From contig NZ_BMGI01000003.1 of assembly GCF_014640115.1 (NCBI RefSeq), forward strand, positions 372,001 to 436,000: a DNA stretch of 64,000 nucleotides, given 5' to 3'. This stretch comes from Sinisalibacter lacisalsi. GTDB taxonomy: Bacteria > Pseudomonadota > Alphaproteobacteria > Rhodobacterales > Rhodobacteraceae. Positions 59,065 through 64,000 of the stretch are shown here, in pieces. The position numbers and the translations under genes are program-made. The number at the start of each line of letters is the position of its first letter. Positions within the stretch are counted from its first letter, which is position 1. Under the pieces are notes generated by a model, which worked only from the letters and a program-made list of their open reading frames with translations, had not been told where the DNA came from and did not search any database.

Positions 59065-60209
59065 TGGACGGCAAGGACCTCAAGCATGTCAACGAAGACA
59101 TGCGCAAGCTACTCGCGCGCGCCGCCTTCGGGCGCGGCGACTTCGAAGACCTTTTCGTCGTGCCGGTGTTCGCCGTGGTTGCCGCGCTGGTTCTCGGGGC
59201 GGTGATCATGCTTGCCACCGGGGTCGACCTGCCGACCATCGGCCAGAGCTTCGTCGCGCTGGCGGTGGGTTCGTTCGGCTCGCTCAACGCGGTGTCGGAA
59301 ACCCTCACGGCGGCGATCCCGCTGGTGCTTGCGGGCCTCGGCCTCGGGCTCGGCTTCCGGGCGGGGCTGTTCAACATCGGCGCCGAGGGCCAGCTCCTGC
59401 TCGGCGGCACGGCGGCGGTGATCTTCACCTTCAGCTTTCCCAGCCTGCCGTTCCCGGTCCTGATGATCTTCGGGCTGCTTGCCGGTGCGCTGGTGGGCGC
59501 GGCCTATGCCTCGATTGCCGGCATTCTCAAGGCAACCACCGGGGCGCATGAGGTGATCTCGACGATCATGCTCAACCTGATCAGTTTCCGCCTGCTCGAA
59601 TACATCCTGCGCCAGCCCTACATCCAGCGCGAGGGGCGCTCCGATCCGATCTCGAAATCGGTGCCCGAGGCGGGGCAACTGCCGCGCCTGCTTGACTGGT
59701 TCGACCCCAACCTGAGGCTTCATGCCGGGGTCTTCGTGATGTTGCTCGCGGTCGTCTTCGTCTGGTGGCTGCTGTTTCGCTCCAAGATCGGCTTCGCCTT
59801 CCGCGCCTCCGGTGCCAACCCCGACGCCGCGCGCTACGCCGGGATGCGCTCGGGCCTCGTGATCGTCGCGGCGATGGCCACGGCGGGGGCGCTCGCCGGG
59901 CTCGCGGGGGCGTCGCAGGTGCAGGGCGTGCTCGGTCGCGCAAGCCCCGGCTTTTCGGCGCAGATGGGGTTTGACGCCATCGCGCTGGCCCTGCTTGGCC
60001 GCTCGCATCCCGTCGGCATCCTGTTCGCGGGCATCCTGTTTGGCGGGCTCGAAGCGGGCGGGCGGCAGATGCAGGTGGATGCGGGCGTTTCGATCGACCT
60101 GATCGGCATCATCCAGGCGCTGATCATCGTGTTCATCGCCGCGCCGCTGCTGGTGCGTGCGATCTTCCCGTGGGGCTTCCGCAAAGAGACGAAGGGGGGC
60201 AAGGCATGA
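59061..60209 (+). CDS. Nucleoside ABC transporter permease 1
   Basis: This 382-residue protein of the BPD_transp_2 family has about ten membrane helices. GLGLGFRAGLFNIGAEGQLL and EVISTIMLNLI are conserved blocks, and FDAIALALLGRSHPVGILFA is the C-terminal one. It starts with adjacent ATG codons overlapping the previous stop (ATGA). With the second permease it forms the channel for purine nucleosides. Confidence 0.93.
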   Translation: MMDGKDLKHVNEDMRKLLARAAFGRGDFEDLFVVPVFAVVAALVLGAVIMLATGVDLPTIGQSFVALAVGSFGSLNAVSETLTAAIPLVLAGLGLGLGFRAGLFNIGAEGQLLLGGTAAVIFTFSFPSLPFPVLMIFGLLAGALVGAAYASIAGILKATTGAHEVISTIMLNLISFRLLEYILRQPYIQREGRSDPISKSVPEAGQLPRLLDWFDPNLRLHAGVFVMLLAVVFVWWLLFRSKIGFAFRASGANPDAARYAGMRSGLVIVAAMATAGALAGLAGASQVQGVLGRASPGFSAQMGFDAIALALLGRSHPVGILFAGILFGGLEAGGRQMQVDAGVSIDLIGIIQALIIVFIAAPLLVRAIFPWGFRKETKGGKA

Positions 60210-61468
60210 GCGCCGTGACGACCGACACCAGCGCCGAGAAGATCGCCAGCGCCAAGGCCCGCCAGGCGCGGATCACCGGCGGCATCCTGATCGGCCTTTC
60301 GCTTCTGGTGCTGTTCCTGCTCGACGTGGCGGCGAGCGAGGTGGCGACGTTCAAGCTCTCGCGCCCACGCGACGCCTGGGTGTTGCCCGATCTCGTTGTG
60401 CCGGGCGCCTTCAACACCATCGCGGCGGCGCTGCTGGCCTTCCTCGGCGTGCGCCAGTTCCTGCGCGGTGGCGGACGCTGGACCTCGCTTTCCCTCGGCA
60501 TCGGCATTGCCCTCGTGATCATGGCCTTCCTCGTCTGGGCGACCGCGGGCAAGAGCTTCTCGCTCACCGGCATGTTGCAGGCCACGATGGTGCGCGCGGT
60601 GCCGATTGCGCTGGGCGGGCTTGCCGGCGTGCTCTCCGAGCGCGTCGCCGTGATCAATATCGCGATCGAGGGCATGTTGCTCGCCGGCGCCTTCACCGGC
60701 GCGCTCATGGGGTCGCTGCTCGGCGGCTGGGGTGGCCTGGTGATGGCGGTGCTGGTGGGGGGCATGTTCGGGATGATCCTCGCCGCCCTCGTGGTGACCT
60801 TCCGAATGGACCAGATCATCGCGGGGGTGGTGATCAACCTCTTCGTTCTGGGGCTAACCAGTTACGTCACATCCCAGGTTTTCGCCGAACACCGATATCT
60901 CAACAACGCCGAGATCTTCCGATCCTGGAAAATCCCGATCCTCGGCGATATCCCGGTGCTCGGGCCGACGCTGTTCAACCAGAACATCTTTGTCTACGGC
61001 GCGCTGATCCTCGTGGCGGTTGCGACATATTACCTGTTCCACACCAAGGGCGGGCTGCGGGCGCGGGCCGTGGGCGAACACCCGCGCGCGGCCGATACGC
61101 TGGGGGTGGATGTCTATTTCACCCGCTATCTGCACGTCACCTTGGCCGGCATGGTCGCGGGCTTCGGCGGGGCGTGGTTCACGCTGGGCTCGGTCGGGCG
61201 CTTCGACGAGAACATGACCGGGGGGCGCGGCTTCATCGGCCTCGCGGCGATGATTTTCGGCCGCTGGCACCCGGTGGGCGCGCTCTCGGCGGCGCTGATC
61301 TTCGGCTTCGCGGATTCGCTCCAGCAGAAGCTCGCGCTGCTCAATACGCCGATTCCCTCCGAGTTCCTCGCGATGGCGCCCTATATCGCCACGATCATCG
61401 TGGTGGCCGGTCTGATCGGCAAAGCGCGGCCCCCGGCCGCCGACGGCAGGCCGTATGTGAAGGAATAG
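60206..61468 (+). CDS. Nucleoside ABC transporter permease 2
   Basis: This 420-residue protein of the same family has about ten helices. SERVAVINIAIEGMLLAGAF is the characteristic block, and GGRGFIGLAAMIFGRWHPVG follows. Residues 1-35 form a charged cytoplasmic lead not seen in the first permease. Its ATG overlaps the preceding TGA (ATGA). It ends at a hairpin with T-run at 61470-61520. This completes a four-gene importer with no regulator attached. Confidence 0.93.
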   Translation: MSAVTTDTSAEKIASAKARQARITGGILIGLSLLVLFLLDVAASEVATFKLSRPRDAWVLPDLVVPGAFNTIAAALLAFLGVRQFLRGGGRWTSLSLGIGIALVIMAFLVWATAGKSFSLTGMLQATMVRAVPIALGGLAGVLSERVAVINIAIEGMLLAGAFTGALMGSLLGGWGGLVMAVLVGGMFGMILAALVVTFRMDQIIAGVVINLFVLGLTSYVTSQVFAEHRYLNNAEIFRSWKIPILGDIPVLGPTLFNQNIFVYGALILVAVATYYLFHTKGGLRARAVGEHPRAADTLGVDVYFTRYLHVTLAGMVAGFGGAWFTLGSVGRFDENMTGGRGFIGLAAMIFGRWHPVGALSAALIFGFADSLQQKLALLNTPIPSEFLAMAPYIATIIVVAGLIGKARPPAADGRPYVKE

Positions 61469-61469
61469 A

Positions 61470-61520
61470 GGTGAAGCGTCGCCGGGGCCGGGTGAGGCGC
61501 CCGGAGACGCTTCACCTTTT
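61470..61520 (+). terminator. Terminator of the nucleoside importer operon
   Basis: GGTGAAGCGTC (61470-61480) pairs with GACGCTTCACC (61506-61516), with a smaller GC hairpin inside the 25-base apical part, followed by TTTT (61517-61520). It starts two bases after the permease 2 stop. Confidence 0.85.
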
Positions 61521-61653
61521 CAACCCGCACTTGCTTAAAAAACGGGCGTTTCCCATGGTGGCGCCGCCAATTTGCGCCGATTCCGTGGGCTTTCTGCCGC
61601 TTGAGCGAGCACAAGTGTGGCCATCGCCCGCAAGGTCCGGGTAATCTCGTTGC

Positions 61654-63078
61654 ATGGACGACGAGCGCATTTTCGACGAGATGTGGGGGAGCGATGCGCA
61701 GTTGCGCGGGCCCTACGCGCAGTTCAATAACTGGTTCGACGGCGAAGACCCGAGGCACCTGCGCGCCAAGCAGCGCGAGGCGGAAGACCTGTTTCGCCTC
61801 ACCGGCATCACCTTCAACGTCTACGGGCGGGCCGAGGCCGAGGAACGGCTGATCCCGTTCGACATCATCCCCCGGATCATATCGGGCCACGAGTGGCAGA
61901 AGCTGTCACGCGGGATCGAGCAGCGGGTGCGTGCCATCAACGCCTTTCTGTACGACATCTATCACCGGCAGGAGATCATCCGGGCGGGTCGCATCCCCGA
62001 GGCGCTGATCTCGGGCAACGAGGCGTTCCTGCCGCAGATGATCGGGGTTTCGCCGCCGGGTGGGGTTTATACCCACATCGTCGGGATCGACCTCGTGCGC
62101 ACCGGGCCCGACGAGTTCCATGTGCTCGAAGACAACGCCCGCACGCCGTCGGGCGTCAGCTACATGCTGGAAAACCGCGAGACGATGCTGCAGATGTTCC
62201 CCGAGCTGTTCTCGCACAACCGGGTGCAGCCGGTGCAGAACTATCCGCGCGATCTCATGCGCTCGCTCGCGGCCTGTGCCCCCGCGATGACGGCGAGCAA
62301 GCCCACCGTTGCGGTGCTCACGCCGGGGATCTTCAACTCGGCCTATTTCGAACATGCCTTCCTGGCCGACCAGATGGGCGTCGAGCTGGTCGAGGGCGGC
62401 GATCTTAGGGTGGTCGATGGCCGGGTGGCGATGCGCACAACGCAGGGCTACAAGCCGATCGACGTGCTCTATCGCCGGGTCGACGACGATTTCCTCGATC
62501 CGCTGAACTTCAACCCCGAGAGCCGGCTGGGCGTGCCGGGGATCATGGATGTCTACCGCGCCGGCGGCATCACCATCGCCAACGCGCCGGGCACCGGCAT
62601 CGCCGACGACAAGGCGATCTATTCCTACATGCCCGAGATCGTGGAGTTCTACACCGGCGAACCGCCGCTGCTGAAGAACGTGCCCACCTGGCGCTGCGCC
62701 GAGCCCGACGCGCTGGCCTACGTGCTCGACCATCTCGACGAACTGGTGGTGAAGGAGGTGCACGGATCGGGCGGCTACGGCATGTTGATCGGGCCAACCG
62801 CGACGAAGCGAGACCTTGCGGCGTTTCGCAAGAAACTCAAGGCGCGGCCGGGCAACTACATCGCCCAGCCCACGCTCTCGCTGTCGACCGTGCCGATCTT
62901 CACCCGCTCCGGCCTCGCGCCGCGCCATGTCGATCTGCGCCCCTTCGTGCTGGTGAGCCCGGCCGGGATCAACATCACCCCCGGCGGGCTGACCCGGGTG
63001 GCGCTCAAGAAAGGCTCACTGGTCGTGAACTCGTCGCAGGGCGGGGGGACGAAGGATACATGGGTGCTCGAGGATTGA
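61654..63078 (+). CDS. Circularly permuted ATP-grasp family protein
   Basis: This 474-residue protein has DEMWGSDAQLRGPYAQFNNW at the N-terminus and the DUF404/DUF407 blocks. Those include SYMLENRETMLQMFPELF, EDNARTPSGVSYMLE and VVKEVHGSGGYGMLIGP, which carries ATP-grasp Lys. The circularly permuted ATP-grasp family is predicted to form amide bonds between small substrates. In many proteobacteria it is encoded with an alpha-E protein, a transglutaminase-like protein and a proteasome-like peptidase (Anbu). The next gene here is the alpha-E protein, so the operon continues past the window. Confidence 0.9.
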   Translation: MDDERIFDEMWGSDAQLRGPYAQFNNWFDGEDPRHLRAKQREAEDLFRLTGITFNVYGRAEAEERLIPFDIIPRIISGHEWQKLSRGIEQRVRAINAFLYDIYHRQEIIRAGRIPEALISGNEAFLPQMIGVSPPGGVYTHIVGIDLVRTGPDEFHVLEDNARTPSGVSYMLENRETMLQMFPELFSHNRVQPVQNYPRDLMRSLAACAPAMTASKPTVAVLTPGIFNSAYFEHAFLADQMGVELVEGGDLRVVDGRVAMRTTQGYKPIDVLYRRVDDDFLDPLNFNPESRLGVPGIMDVYRAGGITIANAPGTGIADDKAIYSYMPEIVEFYTGEPPLLKNVPTWRCAEPDALAYVLDHLDELVVKEVHGSGGYGMLIGPTATKRDLAAFRKKLKARPGNYIAQPTLSLSTVPIFTRSGLAPRHVDLRPFVLVSPAGINITPGGLTRVALKKGSLVVNSSQGGGTKDTWVLED

Positions 63079-63149
63079 TGCGATGTTGACCCTCCATAGT
63101 CTCTTCGCGGCGCCTGCAGCCGCCCAGCGCGCGGCACAGGGAGGCGGCG

Positions 63150-64000
63150 ATGCTCGGTAAAACCGCCAATGGCCTGTTCTGGATGTATCGCTACCTCGAA
63201 CGGGCGGAAAATACCGCCCGGCTGATCGAGACCGGCCAGCGCATCGCGCTCACCCGGCTGACCGAGTCGGATAACGAGTGGCGGTCGATCCTGCAAACCG
63301 CCGGGGTCTGCGACGGCTACGACGCGGTGCATGACTCCATCACCAAGGACTCCGCGATCGACTGGATGCTGCGGGCGAAGGAAAACTCTTCGTCGGTGCT
63401 GTCTTCCATGTCGGCCGCGCGCCAGAACGCCCGCTTCGTGCGCACCGCGCTCACCCACGAGGTCTGGGAGGCGATGAACGGGGGCTACATGCGGACCAGG
63501 GATCTGCTGAGCCGCAAGGTCAGCGAACGCGATCTGGCGACCGCGCTGGGCACCGTTCGCCAGAGCACCGCGCTGGTGCGGGGCTCCACCCATGGCACGA
63601 TGATGCGCAACGATATCTTCAACTTCTCCCGGATCGGCACCTACCTGGAACGTGCCGACAACACGGCGCGGATTCTCGATGTGAAATACTATGTGCTGTT
63701 GCCCTCGGTGATGGCGGTGGGCTCGGCGGTGGACAACGTGCAGTGGGAAACCATCCTGCGCTCGGTATCGGCGCGCGGCGGCTTCCGGATGGTTTACGGC
63801 AGCTCGACCGATCCGCGCGACATCGCGCAATTCCTGATCCTCGACAAGCGCATGCCGCGCAGCCTTGCCTTCGGGGTCAGTGCGATCCGCACCAACCTCA
63901 ACCATCTCGTCGCCAATTATGGCCACCGGCCGCCGTCTTTCGGCATGGCCGACCATATCGAGCGCAGCTACCTGTCCTACGATATCGACGCGATCCTCGA
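63150..64000 (+). CDS. Alpha-E domain-containing protein (DUF403), cut by window end
   Basis: From an ATG with GGGAGGCGG upstream the frame stays open to the window end (283 codons). The product starts MLGKTANGLFWMYRYLERAE, then NTARLIETGQRI, and has a second FNFSRIGTYLERADNTARIL, which is the repeat pattern of alpha-E (DUF403) proteins. No catalytic motif is known for them. They are encoded with circularly permuted ATP-grasp proteins, as here (71 bases downstream of the previous stop), and may be a partner in the same amide-forming system. The C-terminus is missing. Confidence 0.9.
   Translation, partial: MLGKTANGLFWMYRYLERAENTARLIETGQRIALTRLTESDNEWRSILQTAGVCDGYDAVHDSITKDSAIDWMLRAKENSSSVLSSMSAARQNARFVRTALTHEVWEAMNGGYMRTRDLLSRKVSERDLATALGTVRQSTALVRGSTHGTMMRNDIFNFSRIGTYLERADNTARILDVKYYVLLPSVMAVGSAVDNVQWETILRSVSARGGFRMVYGSSTDPRDIAQFLILDKRMPRSLAFGVSAIRTNLNHLVANYGHRPPSFGMADHIERSYLSYDIDAIL

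Noticed and set aside
1-64000. tRNA genes, CRISPR arrays, insertion sequences or prophage genes
   Set aside because: I saw no cloverleaf with a GTTCGA-type arm, no regularly spaced repeats, and no transposase, integrase or phage structural genes. A dedicated scan (tRNAscan-type, IS profile search) would settle this.

Overview
The window is about 64 kb of high-GC DNA packed with genes on both strands. Gene content and order point to an alphaproteobacterium of the Rhodobacterales (Roseobacter/Paracoccaceae group). The evidence is an Irr-type Fur regulator next to fabA, a metK preceded by what reads as a SAM/SAH riboswitch (a class known from Rhodobacterales), a short ProS, the order aroA-membrane protein-cmk-rpsA, and ihfB-lapA-trpF-trpB. 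It looks chromosomal and is mostly housekeeping. I saw no tRNA, rRNA, CRISPR array, insertion sequence or prophage.

Layout. 1-7.1 kb: a truncated hydrolase and a HAD dehalogenase, an inactive-looking M50-like membrane protein, then the type II fatty-acid genes fabI, fabB and fabA with divergent irr. The fabA-fabB pair is split by about 2 kb of foreign-looking DNA (a DUF3800 gene, a CPBP membrane protease gene and a second, diverged copy of the fabA 3' end). 7.1-16.6 kb: an FKBP isomerase, small exported proteins, miaB, an OmpA-type protein coupled to a lipoprotein, and the run phoH-ybeY-corC-like-lnt. 16.6-24 kb: riboswitch-metK, trmB, aroA, a membrane domain fused in frame to cytidylate kinase, a sulfotransferase and rpsA with a structured leader. 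24-30.7 kb: an aldehyde dehydrogenase, ihfB-lapA-trpF-small gene-trpB, then the most unusual block: two secreted PepSY-like proteins with long Asp tails followed by a LuxR-type regulator carrying two membrane helices. 30.6-47.1 kb: malQ, a run of minus-strand genes (DUF2237, serine hydrolase, CDGSH, DUF2332, pth), an FkbM methyltransferase, a META-domain protein, selU-phosphohexomutase, a nuclease-fold protein, and the minus-strand set PerM-hda-ppk-ppx. 47.3-56.1 kb: two fasciclin proteins, proS, lolC-lolD, three tandem L,D-transpeptidases, a thioesterase, a cytochrome c lipoprotein and a DUF5765-like membrane protein. 56.4-64 kb: a complete BMP-type nucleoside ABC importer and the start of a circularly permuted ATP-grasp/alpha-E operon cut by the window end.

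How genes work together. Envelope building recurs: Lnt, LolC/LolD, three L,D-transpeptidases, an OmpA anchor and several lipoproteins. Many neighbours share overlapping stop/start codons (dehalogenase/hydrolase, ompA-like/lipoprotein, ybeY/corC-like, selU/mutase, pth/DUF2332, lolC/lolD and the BMP importer genes), which implies translational coupling. The strongest candidates for something undescribed are the Asp-tail PepSY pair with its membrane-bound regulator, the split fab locus, and the two-hairpin intergenic repeat seen in both orientations around 50.6-50.9 kb.
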